NCBI GenBank assembly: GCA_036506495.1
Contig: DASXRQ010000142.1
Location: 1 to 29,354, forward strand
DNA length: 29,354 bases
DNA from: DASXRC01 sp036506495
GTDB lineage: Bacteria > Actinomycetota > Actinomycetes > Mycobacteriales > Micromonosporaceae
Direction: 5' to 3'
Shown here: positions 14,483 through 24,057 of the stretch, one piece after another
Layout: every line of letters begins with the position of its first letter
Numbering within the stretch: the stretch's first letter is position 1
Notes under the pieces: generated by a model
Databases searched by the model: none
The model's input: the letters and a program-made list of their open reading frames with translations, nothing else
Told to the model about the DNA's origin: nothing
Made by a program: the position numbers and the translations under genes

Positions 14483-17400
14483 CTAGCCGAACAGTCCTCC
14501 AATCGCGTCGCCGATGTCGCTCGCGACGTCCCCCGCGAAGTCCTGCACCTTGTCGGCGGCGTTCTCGACCATGTCTCCCACGCCCGAGTCCATCAGTTGT
14601 CCGGCACCGAACGCCCCGAGCGCGCCGCCGACCAGTGCACCGACGGCCCCGCCGATCACCGTGCCCGGGCCGGGGAAGATGGAGCCGATCGCGGCGCCGG
14701 CGAGCGCCCCGCCCTTGGCGCCGAGCGCGGCCCCACCGAACTCGATGCCGGTCTTCGCGGCCGCCGAGAACACCTTGTCGCCCTCGGCGCGGTGCTTCAT
14801 GAAGCTGAGCCCCGCGCCGACCGCGCCGAGCGCTCGCCCGCCCCATTCGCCGACCGGGCCGCGGGCGAACCGCCCGATGTTTTTCAGCGTCGGGTAGTGG
14901 CTCAGGTCGCTGTTGTACTGCCCGGCCAGGGAACGGACCCAGCCGAACTTCGAGTGCATGTTCCGGCCGGCCCACGATCCCAGCTCGCCGACCGAGGCGG
15001 GCGCGGCCTCCAGCGGTCCGATGATGTAGTCCGAAACGTTGGCGGCCGTGCCCCACAGACCCGGGTCCCGCTCCGGGTTGACGCGCCTGAGCGATGGGCT
15101 GCTGCGGGTGCCGTCGGCGGTCCCCTGCGTCGTGTCCGCCGAGCCCGACGTCGTGGTCGTCGTGGTCGGGTTCGGCGTGGTGCTGCCCCCGCCGCCGCCG
15201 TCGGCGATCACCATGTGGCCGTCGACCTCGACGAACGACACCGGGTTGCCGCCGGCGAGGGCGTAGGTGTTCTGCGACAAGGGGTCGAGGGCCAGGCCCA
15301 GGTTGCCGAGCGCGTTGGCGTAGATGTCCTGCTGCAGGAAGCGGCCGGTGTCCACGCCGTATCGGCGGCTGCCCATATCCACACTGGACGCGGGCTTGGT
15401 CGTGGTCGCGGACCCCGAGTCCAGCCGTTTGCCCATGAACCGGTACGGGTTGATCGGAGCCTTGTCGTTCAGGTCGCCGGTGGACAGGCCGGCGTCGCGG
15501 GTGCCGTAGGCGCTGTACCCGTAGGAGGCCTTGACCCCGCCGGCCTCGGTGATCAGCTGGCTCACCGAGCCCTGGACGTCGGTCCCATACGTGAACGTGT
15601 CCGTCTGACCGGTCGTGTTGTCCTTGCTGCTCATGGCGATCCGGTGGCCGTACGCGTCGTACGAGAAGGACTTCGTCTTCGGGTTGGAACCGCCGGTCTG
15701 CTTCTCCTCGGTCACGAGGTTGGACAGCCCCTGGAACGTGAAGTCGGTGGTCCGGTTGTCGGTGGTGCCGCTGTGTGTCTCGGCCTCCTTGGTGATCCGG
15801 TCCATCGCGTCGTACGTATAGGCGGCGGTATCGGTCGCGGTGCCGGGCGTGGCGTAGGTCTTCTGCGACACGAGCCGGTCCAGGTTGTCGTACGCGTAGT
15901 CGGCGACCAGAGTCGTCCCACCGCTCGGGCACGACGTGCCGCCGGCACCGGCCGTGACACAGTCGACGTTGCCGAAGTTGTCGTAGACATAGGAAGCGGT
16001 TGCACCACCGACCGACAGCTCCTTGACCTGGTTCGCCTCGTACCGCCGGGTCGCGGTGGTGCCCTCGTCCACCTCGGTCGTGACGTTGCCCGCCCGCACC
16101 GAGGTGTCCCCAACGAGCTTGCCGGGCTCGTCCAGCGTGTAGGTGTCGACCGCGCCGGCCCGCTTCTGATGCTTGATGACCTTCTCGCGGGCGTCATAGT
16201 CGAAGTCGGCCATGCACGGGGTCGGGCCCACGCAGGTGGTCTGCGAGTCGCCGTCGGCGCGCTTGCGGATGAACGAGTCGGTGGTGCGGTTGCCGTTCTC
16301 GTAGCGGGTCCCCTCGAAGTACCCGACGTCGTGCTTCTCCGTTACCTCGGAGGAGCCGTCCGTCTTGTACGCCGTCGTGGTCAGGGTCTTCAGCTTTCCG
16401 TTGTTGAAGTGGTCCCACGTCGTGGACTGACGCTGTTTCCAGGTGGCCGGGTCGGCCGTGCAGGACGCGTCGCCGCGGAAGGTATCCCGCTTGCGCTCCC
16501 AGCCGGTGCCCCAGAACGAGGTGACCGTGCGCGAGTCGTCCTTGCACGCGGAGTCCGTGCCGAGGTCGAGCTGCTCGGTCAGCCAGTCGGCCTCGTCGTA
16601 GCTGAGCCGGTGTTCGCGCGGCGCGGCGGTCTGGGTCGCGGTGTTGATGTCGGCGCCGGTCTCCTTCCCGTTCTCGAACCGGCGGTCGGCGTTGCCGTTC
16701 GGGTCGTACCGGTAGCGGGTGAACGTCCAGGTGGTGTCCTTCTGGTGCTTGTGCCGCACCTTGAGGGGCTCGTCGAAGCCGGTGTAGATCGCCTCGGTCT
16801 GCACCGGGCTGTCGTCGGCCCCGTGGACGCCGGACGCGTCGAACGCGGTCACCAGCATGTTGTCCGCGTCGTACTTGTACGTCGATGGGTTACCGTCGCG
16901 GTCGTCCCGCTCCTTGAGCATGCTGTCGTCGAAGAACGACCACTGCATCTCGCGGTCGAGGTCCGGCACTCCGGGCTGGCCCTTCTTCTCCGGCGTGCGC
17001 CTGATCTGGAAGCCCTGCGCGGCATAGTCGAACGACACCTTGGGGTTGGCCGGGTCGTCGGAGCTGCGCACCCAGCGCGGGTCAAAGTACGTCATCCGGG
17101 TGCGGGCAGTGTCGGCCACCTGCGTCGGGTCGCTGTTCGTGACCGGCAGCGAGATCCAGGCCAGGTTGCCGTTGCCGTCGTACGACCGGTGCTCGTACTG
17201 CCGCTCGGTGCCATCACGCGAGTCGAACGGAAGGTCGCGCCGCACCAACTGGTCCGCCTTGTCGTACACGTACTTGGTGACGTAGTTGGTGTACGTGCCG
17301 CTGCCGTTCGCGTCGTCGTACGCCCGCGGCTTGATCTCGCGGATCACGTTGCGGTTGCCGTCGTACTCGAGCAGGGTCACCAGCTCCCGCCCGGTCGACT

Positions 17401-20400
17401 GTTCGAACAGCTCCTCCGACCGAACCCGCAGATCCCGCTCGTCCCAGCTGAACTGGGTGCGTTCGACCCGAACGGGGGAGGCGGCAGTGTCGATGTCACG
17501 CTCGACGGACGTGACGTTGCTGTTCTGGTCGTAGGTGAACCGGGCCTCGTGGCCGAGCGGGTCGCGCTGCTTCAGCGGCTTGTGCGCCGCGTCGTAGTCG
17601 TACTCCGTCGTGAAGCTCGCGGTCGCTGGCCCGTTGCCGGGGCAGGTCAGCGACGTGAGCCCGGCCCGCGGGGAAGTCACCGAGCGGAGGTCGCCGGCCA
17701 CGTCGTAGCACATGTGGACGTAGCGGGCGTCGGTCGTGGAGGTGCCGTAGTCGACCTGCCGGATAATCCGGTCCAGCACGTCGTAGGCGTACACGCTCGA
17801 GAAATCGTCCACGGTGGCGCTCAGCACGCCCTTCGGCTTGGTGAGCTTGGCCGGGCGGCCGGCCGCGTCCCAGGCGTACTGGTAACGCTCGCCGAGCGGG
17901 TCGACGGTCTTGTCCGGGTTGGCCTGCTCGGTCAACTGGTCCATGGCGTCGTACCGCGCGGTACGCACCGGACCGTCCTCGCCGTCGTCGGCGATACCCC
18001 CGTAGTGCGGGTCGATCTGCTTGACGAGGTTGTCGTTCGGGTCGTAGTCGGCGCTGCTCCAGATGACGCGGCCGCGGTCGAACTGCGTCGACTTCGGCGA
18101 GCTCTGCCGGCCGAGCCGGTGGAACGTGTCGTAGTCGAAGTACGTGCGGTACGCGCGCACGTCCGAGCCTGTGTCGCCAGAGTGGTTCGGGTCCTGCATA
18201 AAGATCATCTGGCCGTCGACGTCGTAGCCGAACTGGACGACCCGGTTGAGCGGATCGGTAATCTTCTTTGGCTGCCCCGACGGGTCGTATTCGAACTTCG
18301 TCACGCCGCCGTTGTTGTCGGTGACCTGGGCGATGGTGCCCGGATCGGACCCGGCCAGGTTCCAGTCGTAGTTCGACACGAAGTCGGCCGGATCGGTGAC
18401 GAGGTCCACGTTTCCCGCGGGGTCGTAGGTGAACCGCCACTGGAAGTCCCCGGCGGTGGCGGTCGCGGTGCCCCGCGGCGTCGTCAGGGTCGACAGCAGG
18501 CTCCAGTGTCCCAGCGCGTCGCGGGCATCGAGCTGGCGGTTGAGGTAGGTCACGTCGGTCCGGTTGTTGAGCTGGTCGGCCACCGACGTGAGATAGCCGT
18601 TGTGGTTGTAGGTGTACGCGGTGAACTTGCCGGTTGGCTCGGTGACCTTTGCGACCTTGAAGTCGGCCGTCCAGTCCACCTGCGTGGTCTGCTCGGCCGG
18701 GTTCACGATTGAGGTCACCTTGCCGGCGGTGTCGTAGGCGTAGTCGGTGTCGCGCGACAGGGGCGCGTCCACCGTCGTCACCCGGGACCCGATGTTGTAC
18801 GAGAAGTTGGTGACGTTGCCGTTGCGGTTGGTCCGGCTCTTCAGCTTCCACCGCAGCTGGCTGGAGCCCGGGCCGTAGTACTCGAACCGCGTCTCCGCGC
18901 CGTTCGGGTCCCGCACGCTGTAGATCCGGGTGGACTGGTTGGGCGTGTGCGGATCCGGGTCGACGCGCAGCGCGGGGTCCGCGATGGCCGGGCCGGCGCC
19001 GTTAGATGTCGTGTACGTGAACACGAACGCCCGGTCCGCTAGGGGGTCGCCGTTGGCCTTGGTGCCGCCGCGCTGGATCAGCCGGCGCAGGTTGCCGTCG
19101 TCGTAGTACTCGAAGTCCAGCGCCGATCCGCTGTGGTCCGTGATCCGCTGGATCTTGCCGCGGACGTGCGCCTTCTTCGCCTCGGCCCGGCTGTAGTAGT
19201 CGATGGCGAACGTGCGCCCCGCGGCGTCGGTCACGGCCGTGATCCGCCGCTTCGGCCCGCCCGGGTCTTCGCCCGGCGGGGTGTCCTCGAGGGTGAAGGT
19301 CAGCGTGTTGCCGTTGCGGTCCACGACCGCGGTCGGGAAGCCGTCCGCGTCGAAGTAGAACGTGACGTTGTCCGGGCGGGTCAGCGCCCACTTGCGCGCC
19401 GGGTTGGGGTCGGAGGTGGTCCGCAGGTAGAGGTTGACTCCGGCCGGCTCCGTCCAGGTCGTCGTGCCGTCGGCGTTGGTGGTGCCGGTGAACTTGTGCG
19501 TCGTGCCGTCCCCGTCCGTGAGCACCACGTACTTGTTGGATTTCCCAGAGATGGTGTCGGCGTTGTTCGGGTGGATGTCCAATGGCTCGCCGAGCCGGGT
19601 CAGCCCGGAGATGGATAGCGAGACGTTGTTGCCGGCCGGCGACTTGGAGTGGTCCTCGAGCGAGTTGTAGGTCAGGTCGACCATCGTGGCCAGGCCGCGG
19701 CCCGGCGCGAAGAAGGGCGACCACCGCAGCAGCATGTTGCCGTTGGCGACGTTGGTCATGGCTGCCATGCCGGCGCCGGCCTCGTCGGCCTCATACTGCC
19801 AGAACCGCTCCAGGCCGAGCGCGTTGTCCAGCAGCCGGTCCACGACGACTGGGTTGTCCACGGACGGATTGCCGCGCCCGGCGAACCACTTGTTGACCGC
19901 GGTGGACCCGTAGTCGTAGATGTCGAACCGCAGGCGGACCTGCGACATGTCGATGCCCTGCGGTAGCGCCGGCGGCTCGACCGTGATGGGAATGCGCTTG
20001 GACTGCCCGGGCTGGACTGTCTGCGGGAAGTAGTCGGTGCCGAGCCCCTCGAACAGGATGGTCCCGTCCAGGGTGTACCAGCGGTACCACAGGCGCAGGT
20101 CGTTGCCCTTCCAGGCGAAGGTGCTGTTGTTGGTGACCGTGACCTCGCACTGGAAGGCATTCACCGACTTCGGGCGGTCCGGCGGCGGGATGTCGACCGA
20201 GTCGTCGAAGTTGCCGCCCTGAGCGGGTACCAGCCCCCCGTACTCCGCGCCGCTGTCAACCGGCGCGGACGACAGGTCGCGCAGCGTGGTGGCCCCCGAG
20301 TACGCGTCGATCGGGGTGGCCTTCTCGTTACCGGCGTTCAACGGCGGGATCGCGAACGGGTCGTCGCTCGGCCCGATTTGGTTCAGGTCGAAGCTCGCCT

Positions 20401-22021
20401 TGTACTGCGTGCCGTTGGTGTTCGTGGTCGTCACCGACACCGTGGCGGAGTCGGTCCACTGCCCGCCGCCGTCGTACGCGCGCGCCTTGACCTGGTGGCC
20501 GCCGTCGACGGCCGGGTTCAGCGGATCCAGCGTGTCCCACGCGACGCTGTACGGCGCGGTCGAGTCGGAGCCCACCACGTGGTCGTCGACGTAAAAGTCG
20601 ACGTACGCGACGCCCACGTCGTCGCTCGCCGAGGCGGTCATGGTGACGGTGGTCGTCAGGCTCGAGCCGCCAGCCGGGGCGGTGAGGCTAACGCCGGTTG
20701 GCTTGGCCGAGTTGTCCACAGTCACGGTCCTGCCGGCGCTCGTCTTCTGCTGGCCGGTGTCATCCGTTGCGCGTGCCGTGATCGTGTGCGCCCCGGCGGT
20801 CGCGGTCGTCGTGTTCCAGCTCCCCTGCCACGGCGCGCTCGTGTCGGTCGCCACCGGCGTGGCGGCGCCGTCGACGAAGAACTCGACCTTGTCGACACGG
20901 CGGTCGTCGCCGGCAGCGGCCGTCATCGTGACGGTGCCGCGTACGATGCTGCCCGCCGTCGGGCTGACGACCGTCGCGCGGGGGCCGGTCGAGGTGCTGA
21001 AGTCGGTGTAGTCCACGGAGAGCTTCGGCCGTGCGCTTGCGGTGGCGGCGTCGTCGCTCGAGTAGTCGAACCACGGACTCGACGTCGTCGACGGTGGGAC
21101 ATCGGTGGCGATCTTCAGCAAGAGCCCGTCGTTCGGGGCGCCGTCGACCCACTTCTTGACGAGCCCGGTGAGCGGGTACGCGTCGGTGCCGGCCGTGGTC
21201 CGCGCCTTGGCGGGCAGTTGGTACTCGACGGTGGCGTCGAACGCGGCGCCCCCGGTCTTCCACCTCACGCCGCGCTCGGTCTCGTTCCAGGACACGCCGC
21301 CGGGGTTGCACTGTCCGGTTCCGGTGCCCTCCTCCCACGGCTGGAGCAGCCGGTGGACGTTGATCGCGGCGCCAGGGTTCGTGGTCGCGGCGTACGTCAG
21401 GGTCAGCGTCGCGGTGTTCACGGCCGCGCCGGCCGGAATGTCCCGCAGGTCGAACCGCAGGACCGGGCGGTGGGTGTAACCGCCCGTGGACGTCCCGATG
21501 CGCAGGATCGTCGACGAACCGTAGTTCCAGTCGTTGAGGCACGTCGTGGCCGACGCGTAGCGGAGCAGGTACGACGAGGCGCCGCGCGCGCCGTCCGGCT
21601 GGAGAATCTTGATCGTGTGGTTGGTGGCGGCCATCGTCGCCCGCTGCTCGTTCGAGACCAGGCCGTTGGCGACGACGCGGTACGAGAACGCCGTTGATGG
21701 TTTGGCGCTGGTGTCGCGCCATGAGGTCGCGTCGATGTCGCGGATGGTGGTCAGCAGCGTCGACGCCGACGGTGTGAAGGCCGCGGTCGCCGATCGGTGA
21801 ACTTCGTAGCTGTTGAATGTCTCGCCCGCGGCGAGCGCGTACCTCGTCCACGCCAGCTCCGCGCCGTCGGCATGCATGGTGGTAGGTGCGAGGAGTGTGG
21901 AGGCGGTGCCGGCCAGGGCGGGGGCTGCCGCGGGTATCTGGATGGCGGTCAGGCCGGTGACCGCGAGCAGTAGCCCGAAGAGGTGACAGAGAAAACGACG
22001 AATAACCGCACCTGACGACAT
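14483..22021 (-). CDS. Secreted Rhs/YD-repeat polymorphic-toxin-like protein
   Basis: A 2512-residue, intact protein. A Sec signal (RRFLCHLFGLLLAVTGL, cleavage likely after APALA, residue 37) shows export. Domains in order: a fibronectin-III-like region (about 45-130), a DNRLRE/CBM-like beta domain (about 136-338), two Ig-like domains (about 347-437 and 441-533), a beta-rich region, then a long series of YD repeats (for example YAYDTAGKVTS, FTYDPAGNVD, YRYDPNGNADRR) that would build the Rhs shell. The core closes with RYGVDTGRFLQQD and NTYALAGGNPVSFVEVDGH at residue 2269. After this boundary comes a unique 243-residue tail. GGGGAGG precedes the ATG. The gene is divergent from a winged-helix regulator and followed by a small membrane protein. 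Rhs proteins of this kind deliver C-terminal toxins to neighbouring cells; a purely structural cell-surface role is the alternative. Confidence 0.93.
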   Translation of the reverse strand: MSSGAVIRRFLCHLFGLLLAVTGLTAIQIPAAAPALAGTASTLLAPTTMHADGAELAWTRYALAAGETFNSYEVHRSATAAFTPSASTLLTTIRDIDATSWRDTSAKPSTAFSYRVVANGLVSNEQRATMAATNHTIKILQPDGARGASSYLLRYASATTCLNDWNYGSSTILRIGTSTGGYTHRPVLRFDLRDIPAGAAVNTATLTLTYAATTNPGAAINVHRLLQPWEEGTGTGQCNPGGVSWNETERGVRWKTGGAAFDATVEYQLPAKARTTAGTDAYPLTGLVKKWVDGAPNDGLLLKIATDVPPSTTSSPWFDYSSDDAATASARPKLSVDYTDFSTSTGPRATVVSPTAGSIVRGTVTMTAAAGDDRRVDKVEFFVDGAATPVATDTSAPWQGSWNTTTATAGAHTITARATDDTGQQKTSAGRTVTVDNSAKPTGVSLTAPAGGSSLTTTVTMTASASDDVGVAYVDFYVDDHVVGSDSTAPYSVAWDTLDPLNPAVDGGHQVKARAYDGGGQWTDSATVSVTTTNTNGTQYKASFDLNQIGPSDDPFAIPPLNAGNEKATPIDAYSGATTLRDLSSAPVDSGAEYGGLVPAQGGNFDDSVDIPPPDRPKSVNAFQCEVTVTNNSTFAWKGNDLRLWYRWYTLDGTILFEGLGTDYFPQTVQPGQSKRIPITVEPPALPQGIDMSQVRLRFDIYDYGSTAVNKWFAGRGNPSVDNPVVVDRLLDNALGLERFWQYEADEAGAGMAAMTNVANGNMLLRWSPFFAPGRGLATMVDLTYNSLEDHSKSPAGNNVSLSISGLTRLGEPLDIHPNNADTISGKSNKYVVLTDGDGTTHKFTGTTNADGTTTWTEPAGVNLYLRTTSDPNPARKWALTRPDNVTFYFDADGFPTAVVDRNGNTLTFTLEDTPPGEDPGGPKRRITAVTDAAGRTFAIDYYSRAEAKKAHVRGKIQRITDHSGSALDFEYYDDGNLRRLIQRGGTKANGDPLADRAFVFTYTTSNGAGPAIADPALRVDPDPHTPNQSTRIYSVRDPNGAETRFEYYGPGSSQLRWKLKSRTNRNGNVTNFSYNIGSRVTTVDAPLSRDTDYAYDTAGKVTSIVNPAEQTTQVDWTADFKVAKVTEPTGKFTAYTYNHNGYLTSVADQLNNRTDVTYLNRQLDARDALGHWSLLSTLTTPRGTATATAGDFQWRFTYDPAGNVDLVTDPADFVSNYDWNLAGSDPGTIAQVTDNNGGVTKFEYDPSGQPKKITDPLNRVVQFGYDVDGQMIFMQDPNHSGDTGSDVRAYRTYFDYDTFHRLGRQSSPKSTQFDRGRVIWSSADYDPNDNLVKQIDPHYGGIADDGEDGPVRTARYDAMDQLTEQANPDKTVDPLGERYQYAWDAAGRPAKLTKPKGVLSATVDDFSSVYAYDVLDRIIRQVDYGTSTTDARYVHMCYDVAGDLRSVTSPRAGLTSLTCPGNGPATASFTTEYDYDAAHKPLKQRDPLGHEARFTYDQNSNVTSVERDIDTAASPVRVERTQFSWDERDLRVRSEELFEQSTGRELVTLLEYDGNRNVIREIKPRAYDDANGSGTYTNYVTKYVYDKADQLVRRDLPFDSRDGTERQYEHRSYDGNGNLAWISLPVTNSDPTQVADTARTRMTYFDPRWVRSSDDPANPKVSFDYAAQGFQIRRTPEKKGQPGVPDLDREMQWSFFDDSMLKERDDRDGNPSTYKYDADNMLVTAFDASGVHGADDSPVQTEAIYTGFDEPLKVRHKHQKDTTWTFTRYRYDPNGNADRRFENGKETGADINTATQTAAPREHRLSYDEADWLTEQLDLGTDSACKDDSRTVTSFWGTGWERKRDTFRGDASCTADPATWKQRQSTTWDHFNNGKLKTLTTTAYKTDGSSEVTEKHDVGYFEGTRYENGNRTTDSFIRKRADGDSQTTCVGPTPCMADFDYDAREKVIKHQKRAGAVDTYTLDEPGKLVGDTSVRAGNVTTEVDEGTTATRRYEANQVKELSVGGATASYVYDNFGNVDCVTAGAGGTSCPSGGTTLVADYAYDNLDRLVSQKTYATPGTATDTAAYTYDAMDRITKEAETHSGTTDNRTTDFTFQGLSNLVTEEKQTGGSNPKTKSFSYDAYGHRIAMSSKDNTTGQTDTFTYGTDVQGSVSQLITEAGGVKASYGYSAYGTRDAGLSTGDLNDKAPINPYRFMGKRLDSGSATTTKPASSVDMGSRRYGVDTGRFLQQDIYANALGNLGLALDPLSQNTYALAGGNPVSFVEVDGHMVIADGGGGGSTTPNPTTTTTTSGSADTTQGTADGTRSSPSLRRVNPERDPGLWGTAANVSDYIIGPLEAAPASVGELGSWAGRNMHSKFGWVRSLAGQYNSDLSHYPTLKNIGRFARGPVGEWGGRALGAVGAGLSFMKHRAEGDKVFSAAAKTGIEFGGAALGAKGGALAGAAIGSIFPGPGTVIGGAVGALVGGALGAFGAGQLMDSGVGDMVENAADKVQDFAGDVASDIGDAIGGLFG
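14486..15214 (-). other. Variable C-terminal tail of the Rhs protein with glycine-zipper hairpin
   Basis: Residues 2270-2512, after the conserved core end. A Gly/Thr-rich linker (to about 2305) leads to a soluble-looking segment (GLWGTAANVSDYIIGPLEAA ... WGGRALGAVGAGLSFMKHRA). Next come two glycine-zipper hydrophobic stretches at about 2428-2449 (GGAALGAKGGALAGAAIGSI) and 2452-2474 (GTVIGGAVGALVGGALGAFG) joined by PGPG. An amphipathic acidic end follows (MVENAADKVQDFAGDVASDI). No nuclease, ADP-ribosyltransferase or deaminase motif is visible. The hairpin is the kind that can insert into membranes. A pore-forming function is inference. Confidence 0.6.
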
Positions 22022-22252
22022 TCCGCCTCCCCACGGCAGCGCCGCCGTTCCGACAGCGCAAACGGTCGAACCTTCCGGTGGCTCTCGACTCTGGCAGCGG
22101 AACGGACCGCGGGTCCCCGACGAATGACCGGCATTTCACCGGCAAGTTGCCTGCGGATTGTGAATGGTGGAACACACTGGGGTATAGGCATATTCACATG
22201 CGTGCGTAGATCGCCACACCAGGGGCGGATGCGGTCGTAGCGGGGTGAGGAC
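22022..22252. promoter_or_regulatory. Intergenic region between the Rhs gene and its divergent regulator
   Basis: This 231-bp stretch is the only long non-coding gap here. It is noticeably less GC-rich around 22155-22200. TGTGAAT (22159-22165) and ATTCACA (22192-22198) form a perfect 7-bp inverted pair 26 bp apart, flanking GGTATAGGC, a -10-like sequence. Both divergent genes could be controlled from here. No small coding region is convincing. Confidence 0.5.
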
Positions 22253-22957
22253 GTGTATCCGACACATCGCGGCGGCAACACTGCACTTCCCGCCGCACCG
22301 GCCGGTGTGGTGCCACGTGTTCTGCTGGCGCTGGGCGAGCGCCCCGATCTCGGAGAGATCGTCCGCCAATTGCAGGCGTTACGGGTGCTGCCGTTCGTCG
22401 CGCTGAGCTTCCGGCATACGCTCAGCCTCCTGCGCGCGATCCGGCTCGACATGCTCGTGCTGGACGGCCGGATGCTCGTGAACGCGGAGGACGACCCGGC
22501 GGTCTGGCGGGCGTTGATCGACAAGGTGGCGGTGGTAGGGCCGGCCGCGGATTGGCTACCCACCGACGTGGACGTCCTGGACGCGGCGGTCTCGTGCCTG
22601 GAGCTGTCGCTGCGCGTGCGGGAGTCGCTCAGCGATCGCGGGTGGGGAATCCTGCGGCAGGGTGGTCTCGAGATCGACCTACGTCGTCGCGAGGCGCACT
22701 GGATGGACCAGCGGCTCCTGATATCGCCGGTGCAGCTCCGATTGCTGGCGACGCTCGTCGAAGCGAATGGCGCGGTGGTGAGCAAAGCGGACCTGGCCTG
22801 GCGGCTGTTCGGCAACATCTCCGACCGCGACGAGCGCGTCGAGACGCACGTTCGGCGGATACGCCGTTGCCTGGCCAGGTTCGAGGGCGGACGCGGGGTC
22901 CTCCTGACGGTCCGCGGCGAGGGGTATCGCCTCGACGGGCTAGGCGGTGACCGGTGA
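22253..22957 (+). CDS. OmpR/PhoB-type winged-helix regulator with degenerate receiver-like domain
   Basis: A 234-residue protein starting at GTG (22253) after GGGGTGAGGAC. The C-terminal domain (about 135-230) is a Trans_reg_C winged helix: LEIDLRRREAHWMDQRLLIS, PVQLRLLATLVEANGAVVSK, VETHVRRIRRCLARF and VRGEGYRL. The N-terminal ~110 residues resemble a receiver fold in outline (RVLLALGERPDLGEIVRQLQ ... LDMLVLDGRML) but lack the acidic pair at the first strand end. A lone Asp in VLDGR might remain as the phosphorylation position. No histidine kinase gene is adjacent. It is divergent from the giant Rhs gene and is its likely regulator. Its 3' end overlaps the convergent monooxygenase by 18 bp. 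Confidence 0.85.
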   Translation: MYPTHRGGNTALPAAPAGVVPRVLLALGERPDLGEIVRQLQALRVLPFVALSFRHTLSLLRAIRLDMLVLDGRMLVNAEDDPAVWRALIDKVAVVGPAADWLPTDVDVLDAAVSCLELSLRVRESLSDRGWGILRQGGLEIDLRRREAHWMDQRLLISPVQLRLLATLVEANGAVVSKADLAWRLFGNISDRDERVETHVRRIRRCLARFEGGRGVLLTVRGEGYRLDGLGGDR

Positions 22958-24057
22958 GCCGGTCCGGGCCGCGCGGTCGGTGCTCCGGGCGGCGATGTGG
23001 CGCGCGACGTATTCACCGTCCCGCCCGGCGCCACCGACGAGCATCGACGTGAACCCGGACTGGAAGGCCAGCCCGCTGAAGTACAGGCCGGGTGCGGACG
23101 CACCACGCCGCGCTCCTCCAGCGGCCAGCCGTCGTCGCCCACGACCGGTAGGTCGATCCAGCCGAAGTCCTGCCGGAAGCCCGTGCACCACACGACGTTC
23201 GCCACGTCGAGGACCCGGCCGTCGTCGAGCACCGGCCGACCGTCGCGTGCGCCGACCGCGCGGGCAAACACCCGCTCCACACCGGCCGCGGCCGGGTCTC
23301 CGGACCGGTACCGCAACAGCGGCCCGCCGTGCGCCCGGACCCCGTCGCGCAGCTTGCGGCCGATCGGCGTGCGCAGCGTCAGCACGTGCCGCCAGACGAA
23401 GAACAGCACCGGCATGACGAACCGGACGGCCGGACTCTCGATCCGGAACGGGAACTGGCCGGTGTTCCGACCGCACAGCTCCGTCGGGTGCCCGGCCTTG
23501 GCCACCTCGTACGCGACGTCCGCGCCCGAGTGTGACGCGCCGACCACGAGGACCGGCCCGTCGCGTAGCTGGCTCGGGTTGCGGTACTCGCTGGAGTGCA
23601 GCTGCCGGATGGCCGGGTCGAGGTCGTCCGCGAAATCCGGCGTGTACGGCCGGCCGAACGTGCCCGACGCCACGACGACGTTGTCCGCCTCGATGACTTG
23701 GTCGGCGGTTGCGACGGCGTACCGGCCGTTCGGTCGGGACAGCGCGGTCACTGCGGTCCTAGTGCGGACCGGGAGGTCGAACGTCTGGGCGTACGCCGCG
23801 AGATAGTCGGCGACCTGGTTCTTGGTCGGCCAGGACCAGTCCGGCGCGGGGAAGGGCAGTCCGGGCAGCCCGTCATAGCGGGCGGGGCTGTAGAGCCGCA
23901 GGGAATCCCAATGCCGGCGCCAGTTGTCGCCGACGTGTTCGTTCGCGTCCAGAATGATGAACCGACGGCCGCGCCGCGCGAGGTGGTATCCGACCGACAG
24001 GCCGGCCTGTCCAGCGCCGATGATGACGGTCTCGATGTGCTCGGTGGTGGCGCTCAT
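22940..24057 (-). pseudogene. Flavin-containing monooxygenase-like gene with a frameshift
   Basis: About 372 codons if repaired. The start MSATTEHIETVIIGAGQAGL gives the FAD GxGxxG motif, ASGTFGRPYTPDF and HSSEYRNP fit the class B FMO/trk-like signature, and VLVVGASHSGADVAYEVAKA is the NADPH Rossmann motif. The frame runs well to EERGVV, then changes: the conserved end APGLYFSGLAFQSGFTSMLV ... DGEYVARHIAAR is read one base over. One base is missing between about 23095 and 23103. This is a real mutation or a sequencing error. The ATG overlaps the stop of the small TPR gene (ATGA) and has AGGAGG just upstream. The enzyme would oxidise a nucleophilic N, S or metalloid substrate using NADPH and O2. 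The truncated product would lose its last ~55 residues. Confidence 0.85.

Noticed and set aside
14300..18712. Very long plus-strand open frame (1470 codons) across the Rhs region
   Set aside because: It is a codon-bias shadow antisense to the Rhs gene. The protein is Val/Arg/Gly-rich without domains, whereas the minus strand shows regular YD repeats, a signal peptide and a core motif.
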